From Crotalaria pallida (taxonomy: Eukaryota; Streptophyta; Magnoliopsida; Fabales; Fabaceae), in the NCBI GenBank assembly GCA_037953625.1, contig CM075649.1, positions 88,913,290 through 88,977,289 on the forward strand: a stretch of DNA of 64,000 bases, given 5' to 3'. Shown here piece by piece: positions 35,818 through 47,462 of the stretch (position 1 is the stretch's first letter; each line of letters opens with the position of its first letter). A model generated the notes under the pieces. That model was not told the DNA's origin. It searched no databases and saw only the letters and a program-made list of their open reading frames with translations. The position numbers and the translations under genes are program-made.

Positions 35818-37933
35818 CTAGCTGTTGAAATTCATGTGTTCCCCATGATGATTTGATGATGACAACACTAAATGATGTTTTGATGATGACAAGATGATGA
35901 TCATGTTGTTTTGATGATGTCTAGTCTAATCTTCTTTAAGTGAAAGGTTAAAGCTGCTGATGATGATATGCTTGCTCGCTTTCAAGATTGGTTGTCCTAG
36001 TTTCCTATGTTGCATCTTAGGACATGTTGTAAATCAATAAGTCTAGGCACTCAAGGTTTCATATTTTAAGAACTGTAGGAGAAGATCCCGTTTTATGAAA
36101 ATCCTTTTGAAAAATCTTTTGTTAAAATCTCTGATTTCAAAGTTCTTGAAAAATCTGTTTTTCAGTGAAGATAATCAATTACCTTATGGAATAATTGATT
36201 ACTTCCAGTTCAGAATGATGATAATCGATTACATTCATATATATATATAATCGATTACCTTCAAGGTCTGATACATTTAGTATTTTAATTAAGCGGATAA
36301 TCGATTACTTCTGCAAATAATCGATTACCTATTCATTTTTTTGAAATATCTGTTGTTCACAGAAAGCAGATAATCGATTACCCTGATCAAGTAATCGATT
36401 ACCTCTCCATTATTTTTGAAATCGTGAAACAATCAGCCTGATTCAGAAAGTGATTTATTTCCTTTCTTGTATGATTTCGTTTCAGATTAAAATGTTTTCT
36501 TTTCCTCTTTTTCATAAGACTCTTCATCTATCTCTCGCACTAATCTTAGTTTTTGAAAATCAAAGAGAGAGTTCTTATTCTTCTTCTTCTTCTTCTTCTC
36601 TGTTCTGAAAATAATCAAATCCTTGAGAAGCCTAATGACATTCATTGATATAGAGTTTTCATTGATGTATTAGCACTACCTAGAGTGCATGAATTGTTAG
36701 TTTCTATTCTTCTCAAAACCAAATTCTTGTAAGGGAAAGTGTGATCCTTAGTTTTAGGGAGTGGATCTCCTAGTGAGAATGTGTGGCACGTTCATAGTGT
36801 AACATCCCGAATTTTAATTCCAAATATAATTAGACTAATAATAGGTTTGGAGTAAATGGAATGATAATTACAAGTTTTGATTAAGTATTAAAAATGAGAG
36901 ATTTAGTGTTAAAAACGTTTAATAATAGGAAATTAGGAATACTTGATTTACTACTCAAACCATAATTCCCACCGTTGGATATGAAGATAATGGTCTTAGG
37001 AAGCTTGCCCCAAAATTTGAGCAAGATCCGACGGCTGACGAAAGAGTTATTGAGTGGTCAATGCAAAGTCAACAGGCTCATGCCCAGGCGCGCTGGTGTG
37101 CATCAGATGCACCGATTCAGACGGTTTTGCGCCCAGGCGTGCCCGGAACTCAGCCCGCACCAGTGTTGCGCGTGGCGCGCGCGCCGATCGCGCCCAGGCG
37201 CATTAGCGCTATAAACACACACCAGCGCCCTCCATACGCGCCAGCCACTCCCCTCCCTCATTTCCTCCGCCCCACCTCCTCTCTCCTTTACCCCAAACCA
37301 CCCCCAACCCCCACCAAACACATAAATCTCACCTCCAACCCTTCCTCCATGGAAACCGCCACCTTCCTTTGGTCCCTTTCTCTCTCTTCTTCCTTTGGAA
37401 CTCTCTCTCTCTCCCTCTCTCTCTCTCCTAGGGCTTTCTCTCTCTCCTCCCTAGTTTCCCTTTTCCCTCCGTCGGAACTGCCACCGTGGCCAACAAACTT
37501 CGCCACCATCACCACCACAATCAATCACCACTGCCATAAACCCCTCCCTCTTCTATTTACCTCTCTCACCCACAATCTCTCTCCTCCTCATTGAGCTCTC
37601 TCTCTTTCTCTCTCCTTAGTGACGATCCACCATCGGAGAAACCACCGGCGCCGGTCACCCCTTGAGCTATGACCCAGGACCACGCCTCCACCTTCTTAGG
37701 TCACCGGTGTTCGCTGTGGATCCGGATCTAATCGCCACCGTTCTCGCTAACGAGGAGCAACACCGACGTCGTCATCGTTGTCGTGGCCGACTCTTCCATT
37801 GTGCTCGGGATCGAAGCTTAGCGGAGTCTCGAGAGTGAACCGGGTTGAGTCGGTGTGACCGCAAGTGAGATCGGGACAAGCCGAAGCAGGATCTTCCCGC
37901 CGAGCCACAAACCAGGTTCTATTAAAGCCCGAG

Positions 37934-39674
37934 GTAAGACGGGTTGTGTTACCTTTACTTAGAGAGTAAATTCTAGGATACTATAGTGGTGACTAAGAAT
38001 AGGATAATTAAAAAGTATGTTCATGAACCTTAGGGTAGTCCCCGTTGATGTGTGGAGTACTTAGAATTGTTAATGGAAACCACACCTTAGGGAATAAAAT
38101 ATATGCGTCTATGATAGGTATGGAAAGAAGGAGTGTATTTCGGATATTAAAATGGTTAATATTGAATGAAAACGTAGAAAAACATAAAATAAAACCAAAG
38201 GGAAAAGTTAATAAAAACCAACTAACGTGAGAGTAAAAGAGTACAAGGGTAATTGTAATAGGCAACGAGAGTAGAACCAATAAACTAAAAGTGAGATAAA
38301 AGAGAGATTAAAGCAAGACTCAATATGTATGTGCGGAGTGGACTTAGTTAAGTGTTGTTGGGATTAGTGAAATAGAAAAGAAATAATTAACTAAATTTTA
38401 AAATGTAAATAGGAAACCGATAAACGGACTAAGAGATGAAATAATTAATGAAGATGGAGAAAGTTAATAGGACAGTTAAATAGAATGGAATTAACGAAAT
38501 ATGAATAATAAGTTAAGTAATAGTGTAAAATTGAGGAAACAAAGAAATAACCAAGAACTAGTAATTAGAATTAAAATATAATGTTTATGATCAAGCCAAG
38601 TAGAGTTAGTTAAAAACGAGAATAATTAGTAAAGAGAAATACTTAAAATAAAAAAAGATAAAGAAAAGAGAAAGAATAATGTGACAGGCGGTCGGTAGAC
38701 ACTGTTACGATAAAAGAAAAGAAAATAAAAGTAAAAGAAAAGAAAAGATAAGAAAGGAAAAGAAAAGATATAAAGGATTCGATGGCAGGCGGGTGGTAGT
38801 CACTGTCATCATTAAAAGAAATGAAAGAAAAATAAAGGGTTCGATGGCAGGCAGGCGGAAGTCACTGTCATCATTAAAAGAAATAAAAGAAAGGTTTCGA
38901 TGGCAGGCGAGCGGAAGTCACTGTCATCACTAAAATAAATAAAAGAAAAGAAAGGTTTCGATGGTAGGCGGGCGGAAATTACTGTCATCACTAAAATAAA
39001 TAAAAGAAAAGAAAGGTTTCGATGGCAGGCGAGCGGAAGTCACTGTCATCGCTAAAATAAATAAAAGAAAAGAAAGGTTTCGATGGCAGGCGGGTGGAAG
39101 TCACTGTCATCACTAAAAGAAATAAAAGATAAGAAAGGTTTCGATGGCAGGCGGGCGGAAGTCACTGTCATCACTAAAAGACATAAAAGAAATAAAGGTT
39201 TCGATGATAGGCGAGCGGTAGTCACTGTCATCACTAAAATAAATAAAAGAAATAAAGGATTCGATGGCAGGCGGGCGATAGTTACTGTCATCATTAAAAG
39301 AATTAAAGGACACGGTGACAGGCGGGCGGTAGTCACTGTCATCACTAAAAGAATTTAAAGATGGGGTGGCAGGCGGTCGGTAGAAACTGTCACCAGTAAA
39401 AAGGTAAAGGAATAAAAAGTTAACCAGCATTGTGGCCAAATAATGAAAAGGAAAAGAATGGAAACTAAAGAAGGAATGAGATAAAATGAATAGAGATTTA
39501 AGAATGAAAAGAAATGTGAGAATAAGAAAAGAAGTAAAAGAAATTAAATATATGGATAGATTTAAGTATAATGGATGTTAATAATAATGTAGGCTTAGTT
39601 TATTACTATGTTTTCTTATAGGATTTATCTTTCTAAGTTCTGTGTAATGCTACCCTTCTTGCTATATTTTTTAG
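37934..39674 (+). other. Predicted intron in the LTR G leader
   Basis: The donor CGAG/GTAAGAC ends the G/C-rich leader, and the acceptor TATATTTTTTAG/GTATAG precedes GGCCGAGCAGG. It matches in position the predicted introns of A and E. The hairpin array lies inside it. Confidence 0.35.
38681..39394 (+). repeat. Array of twelve 60-bp hairpin units in LTR G
   Basis: Each unit has an arm such as GATGGCAG, a GC-rich loop GCGGGCGGAAGTCA with small variations, and an arm CTGTCATC, then an A/G-rich linker of AAATAAAAGAAAAG type. Where arms differ they stay pairable with G-T wobble: GTGACAG/CTGTTAC in the first unit and GGTGGCAG/CTGTCACC in the last. Small ORFs across the array on both strands come from repetition. 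Confidence 0.85.
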
Positions 39675-40646
39675 GTATAGAAGTGGAGCTTACATGAGTC
39701 ATGGCCGAGCAGGATTACATTCCACTACGTGGAGTGTACATTTATTATAAGTGGACCGATATTTTGTAATTTAGAATATGTTGTAGTTGCATGCCCTGAA
39801 TTTGTACTAATTGGGCGTTAGGACTTAATTTGGCTATAATACTATTATGATTTAAGTTGTTAGATAATTCTGGACTGACAGGTTTAAAAGAAGAAAATTT
39901 TTGGGAAGTCCGACAAACAAAGGAAACTCTGCCGGATTTTCGAAAAATCTTTTCTAGGTAATAATGTTTCTAAAAGAATTTTTCAAGCACCAATTTTTAT
40001 TAAAACTTAAAATTAACTAATTAAAGTGAGGATGTTACACATAGGGTGAGGAACCCTTGTGTACTTGGGTAGAGTCTAGACAAACGGTTGAGAACCTAGT
40101 CGAAAGACTACCATAGGTTCTAGGTAGGAGCTACCTAGTGTTGTTTTTGAGGTCCCTAGCGAACGGTGGTACCTAGTAGTGTACAAGACGCTCTTGTTTG
40201 TAATTGGGGCTGATTGTCCCTGTTTTGTTTAGTGAAGAAAAGCTCAAGCGGGTCGCTTGGGGACTGGACGTAGGTCTTTCGCTGGAAAGACAGAACCAGT
40301 ATAAAATCAACGGTGCACATTTTTCTCTTCCCTTATCTTTTAAATTTCCGTTGTTGTTTTTGTTCATGCTCTTCGTTGCAACAAAATAATTATTTTAAAT
40401 ACTAATGTATTTTAATAGTTTTAATTTAATTAGCACGTAACAGTTTTGTTGGTTTTGATTTAATTTGTTTCGCGCGTAGTAAGTTATTATTTTCTATATT
40501 AGCTTCCGCTCTACTGCTCTCAATCGCTTTATTTAGTTTTTCCGCTGCGTGTTTAAAGAGTTTTTATTAATAAGCGATTAATTTCAAAAGTGTTATATGA
40601 ATTTTTAAAAAACCCAATTCACCCCCCCTCTTGGGTGACTGACAAT

Positions 40647-40658
40647 TGGTATCAGAGC
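40647..40658 (+). other. Primer-binding site of element F
   Basis: TGGTATCAGAGC two bases after the LTR end, complementary to initiator tRNA-Met. Confidence 0.9.
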
Positions 40659-42116
40659 TTCGTGCTCTGGTAAAGGATTAACAGCTCGAGTATCAAGATC
40701 CGTTGTAAATTGGCAGCGTTGGGATATTTGTTTATGATTTTAAATGGAGGGTCTTACATTCGATGATGAACCAATTTTCGATGGGAAAAATTATATGTAT
40801 TGGAGTGCTAGAATGAAATTTTTCTTTCAATCTATTAATTGTTATTTATGGAATATTGTGCTTCATGGCTTTGATTTAAAACCAAAATCTGTTTTAAATG
40901 AATTTGATAAAAAGTCTTTTGCCTTGAATATTCAAGCTATGCACATTTTAAGAAATGTTGTGAATGATGATACATATGCTAGAATCAAGGATTGTGTTGA
41001 TGCTAAAAGTATTTGGGACACTCTAAAAACACACTATGCTACTAATGATCTACTTGAAAGTGTTAGTGTCTACAGGAAAGAAACAACACATCATCATGAA
41101 AAGGTCACAAAGGATGAAATCACCAACTCCCATGATGAAATCTTAAATGATGACACTAAAAGCATGAGGAGCAACTCATCAAGTGACGATGATGATCTAG
41201 AAAGCTTATTTGAAGCATTCATGGAATCGAACTTAGAGTCAAGTTCTTCAGATGAGGAGTTAGTAGACAAAGAAATGGAATTTCACTCGTTCACTCCTCA
41301 TGAGGTAACATTAATTGGCTCTCATTCCCATAATCTGCAAGTTACAAGTAATGATTTGAGCGATGATTTGAAAAATACTTACTTAGAAAATAGCACCTCT
41401 ACTAACTGTGAAAATTGCATTTTTATTGAAAAACATGTTGAGGTTGCATCTCTTGAATCTTGTAGTATTGAAAAATCCTCTTGTTCCAACTCTTTACTTG
41501 ATAATATAGAAAAGAATGTGGATATTCAAAAATCAAGTAAGGTTGTTGACAATTGTGATTTTCAATACAAGGACAATAAGCCTAATTTCTGTAAAAACAT
41601 TTTTGAAAAAGGCAAATCATCACTCTGTAAGTTCCATGATGAATGTTTTGATAATGACAAAGTGTTTTGAACAAGCTATCATGTGATGATCAAGTTCAAG
41701 TTCAACAAGCAACAACAAACATCAAGTGAAGAAGAGAGAACAAGCTCATGAAGACTTAAGTTTGAGTGTAATTGTTTTTGTTTTATCTTTTGCCTCTCAA
41801 GCTTCATAGGTTTTCATTTGGGTAGTTTGTTTAGAGGGTAGTGAATCTCATTCATAAGTCATGATTTAATCGTAATTTGAGTTTTCACTTAACCTAGAAT
41901 CAATAGGTGGCTTAAAGGTTTTAAAGGAAAGGTTGGTTTTTGAGAAAACAAGTTTTAAACAAGTGCAGTATCAATCTACTCGAGTAAATCAAGATTTAAT
42001 CGAGTAGTACTCGAGTATGCTGCAATTTACTCGAGTAAACACTGCTGAACTGATTTTTAAAATACGATTTTCACTTCTCAAAATCAGTTTTCAAGTGCCA
42101 TAACTTTTGGGTATTC

Positions 42117-42124
42117 TATATAAA
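42117..42124 (+). promoter_or_regulatory. TATA box of the H 5' LTR
   Basis: TATATAAA, conserved in the 3' LTR (46386-46393) and the solo relative (14746-14753), about 80 bp after the upstream ACTCGAGT cassette. Confidence 0.7.
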
Positions 42125-42370
42125 CCTTTTCCTAACCTTTGTGATCATAACCCATCATTTTGATATTCATTTTACAAAGAATCAAGCCACTCTATTCTCT
42201 CTCAATTTCAAAGATCAAAGCTTTTCTATTTTCATATTATTTGATCAAGAACCTTTGAATCTCTTGTGTGATTTGTCATAGCTATTGATTGAGATTCATT
42301 AGGATTGTTATGTGTATTCATTGAGTTTTAATCTTTGCAATAATGCAAGCCACTACAACAAACAAGAAGC

Positions 42371-42505
42371 CTTGGTGTGTCGATTATCATCAAGCAACGT
42401 TCATTGAAGAAGAAGAAGTCTTGGTTGTGAATCAAGCAAGGAGAAGCCTTGATGTGTAGATTATCATCAAGCAATTGAAGACTTGTTGTGTCGATTATCA
42501 ACAAG
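42371..42505 (+). repeat. Four co-varying hairpins in the H LTR
   Basis: Stems CTTGGTG/CATCAAG (42371-42394), CTTGGT/ATCAAG (42420-42436), CTTGATG/CATCAAG (42448-42471) and CTTGTTG/CAACAAG (42482-42505). Three share the loop TGT(C/A)GATTAT. The arms differ but stay paired. The 3' LTR has the same set from 46640. Confidence 0.85.
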
Positions 42506-43199
42506 GGGTAGAGGTTAGATTAGAGAGAAGATCAATACGATTACAAGGCAAGGGTGTCGGTTATCTCTTGTAGGCTAGCAAGAAGGAAGTCTTGTGAGGC
42601 AATCACTTGTAATTTGAGAACTCTAATTCCTCATAGTGAAGAATCTCTCTTGGTTGAAGAGGGCACTGGATGTAGCTTTCAAGCGGGTGAAAGTGAACCA
42701 GGATAAATCGCTGTGTTGTATCTCTAAACCCTTACTCTTTATATTCAAGTCATTTGATTGCGTTCTTGGTTGAAAACCTAGAAAGATTGATTTTCATAAT
42801 TGATTGAATTGAATCTTTAATTGCTCAAATTGATAAAGGGAAAATCATTTTCATAACTAGGTTAATCAATAAGAATATAGGTGTTAATCATCTCCGTTGA
42901 ATCTCTGATCTTTCATGTGAATTGATTGTTTTTCGTATGCGAATGAAAACTTGATTTTTCTGGTTTCTGTCAGATATACTCGAGTAAACGAGTCTTTAAT
43001 CGAGTACTACTCGAGTACTCTGAAATCTACTCGAGTAAACCTGAGAGTTTTTGGAAAAATATTTTGTTTTAATTGTTTCGATTTGTTTCGTTCGAAAATC
43101 TTTCAAGGTATCTTGTACACCTATTCAACCCCCCCCCCCTTCTAGGTGTATTCCTAGGGTTCCTTAGTCTCTCCAACCACCAATTGCGGTTTCCTCAAT

Positions 43200-43211
43200 T
43201 GGTATCAAAGC
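43200..43211 (+). other. Primer-binding site of element H
   Basis: TGGTATCAAAGC two bases after the LTR end. It differs by one base from the usual initiator tRNA-Met complement TGGTATCAGAGC. Confidence 0.85.
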
Positions 43212-43270
43212 TCAGTCGAAAGACACGAGCATAAGAGCTTTTTCGTAAAGATCCTGGTTAAGTAACCGCA

Positions 43271-45064
43271 ATGGGTTCTACGAATCCCTTTGGTGGTGAA
43301 GGTGCTTCAATAAGTCGTCCTCCATTGTTTACCAGAGAAGGCTATGCATATTGGAAAGTTAGAATGAAAATCTTTATCCAAGCCATAGATAGTGAAATTT
43401 GGAAAGTAGTTGAAAAAGGTCCTCATATCCCCTCTAGTTTAGTTGAAGGTGTAGAACAATTGATCCCCAAGGATAAGTGGAAGGATGATGATAGAAAGAA
43501 AGTTCAATATGATTATAAAGCAAAGAATATCATTAACTCCGCTTTATCCTATGACGAGTTCTTTAGAGTTTCTCAATGTTCTAGTGCTAAGGAAATGTGG
43601 GACACTTTACAAGTGACTCATGAAGGAACTAGTGAGGTTAGGAGAGCTAGATTGAATGCTTTAATGCGTGATTATGAATTGTTTCAAATGTATCAAAATG
43701 AATCTATAAATGATATGCAAAAGCGTTTTACTCACATTATAAATCATTTACTTGCTCTTGGTAAAACTTTTCTTCAAGGTGAACTTTCTAACAAAGTGTT
43801 GAGATGTTTAGACAGGAATTGGCAACCAAAAGTAACGGCTATCGTTGAATCTAAAGATTTGGATGCTATGGATCTAGCAACACTTTTCGGAAAGCTTCAA
43901 GAACATGAAATGGAGCTTGGACGCTTGAATATCAATGAAGAGTTGGATAAAAACAAAGAAAGAAAGGGACATGCTCTTAAAGTCAAGAGTAGATCTTACA
44001 AAAAGAAAGAGAGTTCCGATGATGATGATAGTGAAGATTCCGATTCCAATATTGATGAAAAAGACATGAAACTTTTGCTAAGAAAGTTTGACAAGTTTCT
44101 AAGGAGAAAAGGAAGGTTGAACAAGGATAAAAGTAAAGAGAAGGATTCCCCACACTACAAGACCAAAACTTCAAGAGAAGGTGTAGTTTGCCATGAATGT
44201 GGAAAGCCCGGTCATCTCAAGTATTCATGCTCTAGATATCTCAAGAAGAAGGAGAAAGACAAGAAGAATTCCAAGCATAAAAGAGCATACATAGTTTGGG
44301 ATAGTGATGAAGATAACAAGAAAAGCACATCGAGTAGTTCATCGGATAATGAAGAAGCCGCTTGTCTCAACTTGATAACTCTAGTAGATGATGAAGAACA
44401 AAGTTCAAATGATGAATCAAGTTATCAAAGCGAGGAAAGCGATGTAAGTCATACTAAATCCGAAATTTCTTCTAAATATGAATTGTTATATAATGCTTAT
44501 GAAGAAATGCATGAACAACTTGAAAAACTAGCTTTGAAAAACATTGAAAGAAAGAAGCTCATTTTGAAACATCAAAAAGAGATTTTAGAACTTCAAAAAC
44601 AAGTTGATGATCTTAATCTTGAAAATGAAACTCTTGATCTTATATATGCTAGTTCTTCTTGTGATTGTGCTAGTAGAGTGAATATTGTGGTTGATTGTGA
44701 GAAGTGCAAGTTGCTTAAAGATGAAAATGCTATTTTGAAAAATAAGCTTGCAAGTTTCACAAGTGGTGATATTAAATAGCGCACATTGTTAAATTTTCAA
44801 AGAGAAAATTCAAATAAGTTTGGTTTGGGTTATACTAATGCTAAGAGTAATTCTCATAGAAATGTTGTTGATTTTTCTAAAGTTGATTTTTCAAATGCAC
44901 CAACATGTTTCTATTGTGGTACTCATGGACATACTTCAAATGTGTGTTATATTAAAGTGCATGGTATACCTAAAGGAGATTTTGTTTGGATGAAAAAAGG
45001 TGAAAGTCCCTACACTAACAAAAATGGATCCAAAACCATTTGGATACCAAAAAGCAAAGCATGA
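43271..45064 (+). pseudogene. gag: Element H gag (copia type) with one internal stop
   Basis: Starts MGSTNPFGGEG. A DUF4219-like segment (YAYWKVRMKIFIQ) lies near residues 26-40 and a UBN2-type gag domain at about 105-220 (EMWDTLQVTHEG). A zinc knuckle CHECGKPGHLKYSC follows near residue 306, then acidic Ser-rich tracts and a predicted coiled coil near 415-465. TAG at 44777-44779 interrupts, but the same frame continues to 45064 with a second knuckle CFYCGTHGHTSNVC and FVWMKKG. The stop may be a mutation or a recoding site. SIRE1 is known to use stop-codon readthrough elsewhere, but the context here is not the CARYYA type. Pol is absent after 45064. Confidence 0.85.
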
Positions 45065-45127
45065 TTGTTTTGTAGGTATGATTGAAGAGCAAAGAGAGCT
45101 TACAAGTGTTATTCATATTTGCATCTT

Positions 45128-45559
45128 CAATTGGTATCAAAAGAAGTCCTACAATATGGTACAAATGTTATGGTTAGTTTGTGAACTTTATATGGTATCT
45201 TCTCAATTGGTATTACTTTTCTAAATGTTTAATTAAATAATTTGGTATCATTGAGTAGATTCATAGATGGTTATCATGATATAGTGACATGCTTTGGTTG
45301 TTATTAAAGAAATATCACAATTGGTATCAAATATTTTTTGATATATGTACTTCTTTACAATTGATATCTTCTTTGTTAAGTGATATTATGATATTTTAGT
45401 TCTCAATTGGTATCATATTACATTGTTATATTCTCTTGCCAATTGGTATCACATTGCAAAGTATAGTTCTATTGTATTTGTTCAATTGGTATCAATGTTG
45501 TAAAGAAATGATCATTGATTTCTTACCTTGGCTTAGATGTTATATTTCAATTGGTATAT
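45128..45559 (+). repeat. Nine PBS-like motifs (CAATTGGTATCA) in element H
   Basis: Exact or near-exact copies start at 45128, 45204, 45238, 45318, 45358, 45404, 45440, 45483 and 45548. The motif equals the last bases of the H LTR plus its PBS (43196-43208). Spacing is mostly 34-46 bp or about twice that. The DNA between copies is not clearly repeated. It occupies the place where pol would lie. Confidence 0.9.
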
Positions 45560-45578
45560 ATTGCTTTTTGATAATGCC

Positions 45579-45894
45579 AAAGGGGGAGAAATATGATGTT
45601 TTGAATTGATTGGAATGTTTCTCAAAGGTGGAGAAATGATTGTTGGAGAAATAATATGATTTTTAGATGTTTGTTTGGAGAAAGGTTGTTTTTGTTGTTT
45701 TTATGTAGGTTGAGCAAAGTTGTTGAAGATAGGGGGAGAATCAAGCTTATCTCAATTGGATTCAAATGTCAAAAGCATTTATTGAGGGGGAGCAAGAGTC
45801 TCACCAAGTGATCAAATTGTTAAAGCATTAACAACTTCAAAGAACTTTTGGAGAACTTCAAAACATGGTTTGTCATTTTCAAAAAGGGGGAGAT
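45579..45894 (+). other. Four purine tracts before the H 3' LTR
   Basis: AAGGGGGAGAA (about 45580), AGGGGGAGAA (45731), GAGGGGGAGCAAG (45784) and AAAAAGGGGGAGAT (45881-45894). Only the last abuts the LTR. Several such tracts are described for Sireviruses. Confidence 0.8.
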
Positions 45895-47462
45895 TGTAAG
45901 TTCCATGATGAATGTTTTGATAATGACAAAGTGTTTTGAACAAGCTATCATGTGATGATCAAGTTCAAGTTCAACAAGCAACAACAAACATCAAGTGAAG
46001 AAGAGAGAACAAGCTCATGAAGACTTAAGTTTGAGTGTAATTGTTTTTGTTTTATCTTTTGCCTCTCAAGCTTCATAGGTTTTCATTTGGGTAGTTTGTT
46101 TAGAGGGTAGTGAATCTCATTCATAAGTCATGATTTAATCATAATTTGACTTTTCACTTAACCTAGAATCAATAGGTGGCTTAAAGGTTTTAAAGGAAAG
46201 GTTGGTTTTTGAGAAAACAAGTTTTAAACAAGTGCAGTATCAATCTACTCGAGTAAATCAAGATTTAATCGAGTAGTACTCGAGTATGCTGCAATTTACT
46301 CGAGTAAACACTGCTGAACTGATTTTTAAAATACGATTTTCACTTCTCAAAATCAGTTTTCAAGTGCCATAACTTTTGGGTATTCTATATAAACCTTTTC
46401 CTAACCTTTGTGATCATAACCCATCATTTTGATATTCATTTTACAAAGAATCAAGCCACTCTATTCTCTCTCAATTTCAAAGATCAAAGCTTTTCTATTT
46501 TCATATTATTTGATCAAGAACCTTTGAATCTCTTGTGTGATTTGTCATAGCTATTGATTGAGATTCATTAGGATTGTTATGTGTATTCATTGAGTTGTAA
46601 TCTTTGCAATAAGGCAAGGCACTACAACAAACAAGAAGCCTTGGTGTGTCGATTATCATCAAGCAACGTTCATTGAAGAAGAAGAAGTCTTGGTTGTGAA
46701 TCAAGCAAGGAGAAGCCTTGATGTGTAGATTATCATCAAGCAATTGAAGACTTGTTGTGTCGATTATCAACAAGGGGTAGAGGTTAGATTAGAGAGAAGA
46801 TCAATAGGATTACAAGGCAAAGGTGTCGGTTATCTCTTGTAGGCTAGCAAGAAGGAAGTCTTGTGAGGCAATCACTTATAATTTGAGAACTCTAATTCCT
46901 CATAGTGAAGAATCTCTCTTGGTTGAAGAGGGGACTGGATGTAGCTTTCAAGCGGGTGAAAGTGAACCAGGATAAATCGCTGTGTCGTATCTCTAAACCC
47001 TTACTCTTTATATTCAAGTCATTTGATTGCGTTCTTGGTTGAAAACCTAGAATGATTGATTTTCATAATTGATTGAATTGAATCTTTAATTGCTCAAATT
47101 GATAAAGGGAAAATCATTTTCATAACTAGGTTAATCAATAAGAATATAGGTGTTAATCATCTCCGTTGAATCTCTGATCTTTCATGTGAATTGATTGTTT
47201 TTCGTATGCGAATGAAAACTTGATTTTTCTGGTTTCTGTCAGATATACTCGAGTAAACGAGTCTTTAATCGAGTACTACTCGAGTACTCTGAAATCTACT
47301 CGAGTAAACCTGAGAGTTTTTGGAAAAATATTTTGTTTTAATTGTTTCGATTTGTTTCGTTCGAAAATCTTTCAAGATATCTTGTACACCTATTCAACCC
47401 CCCCTTCTAGGTGTATTCCTAGGGTTCCTTAGTCTCTCCAACCACCAATTGCGGTTTCCTCA
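45895..47462 (+). repeat. 3' LTR of element H
   Basis: Almost identical to the 5' LTR, with scattered single-base differences and a shorter C-run. TATA box at 46386-46393. It ends CCTCA directly before the TSD. Confidence 0.95.

Larger units (their letters stand above)
36793..40044 (+). mobile_element. Solo LTR G, gypsy type, with TSD
   Basis: A 3242-bp LTR (36798-40039) starts TGTAACATCCCG, ends GATGTTACA and has no internal region. The perfect TSD CATAG lies at 36793-36797 and 40040-40044. It has inverted MYB-like boxes (36971, 37025), a G/C-rich then CT-rich leader, a predicted intron (37934-39674) and a GGCCGAGCAGG box near 39702. K is a truncated relative. Confidence 0.92.
35823..40644 (+). 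repeat. 5' LTR of element F, split by solo LTR G
   Basis: Pieces 35823-36797 and 40045-40644. It starts TGTTGAAATTC and ends TGACTGACA, right before the PBS. At about 36175-36410 it carries six AATCGATT palindromes plus two diverged ones (CAATCAATTAC, ATAATTGATTAC). A TTC repeat and CCCCCC-rich tail (CACCCCCCCTC) follow, as in other SIRE LTRs. Confidence 0.8.
41626..43197 (+). repeat. 5' LTR of element H
   Basis: Starts TGTAAGTTCCATGATG and ends GCGGTTTCCTCA. It has ACTCGAGT palindromes at 41978, 42009 and 42029 and again at 42978, 43009 and 43029, a TATA box at 42117-42124, hairpins at 42371-42505 and a C-run (CCCCCCCCCC) near 43130 that is shorter in the sister LTR. Confidence 0.95.

Noticed and set aside
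37061..37594. Plus-strand 177-codon ORF with Ser/Leu-rich tail
   Set aside because: Low-complexity CT-rich leader of solo LTR G. It is inside a non-coding LTR with a TSD.
39052..39439. Repeated ORFs on both strands (DDSDYRPPAIETF type)
   Set aside because: Products of the 60-bp hairpin array of LTR G.
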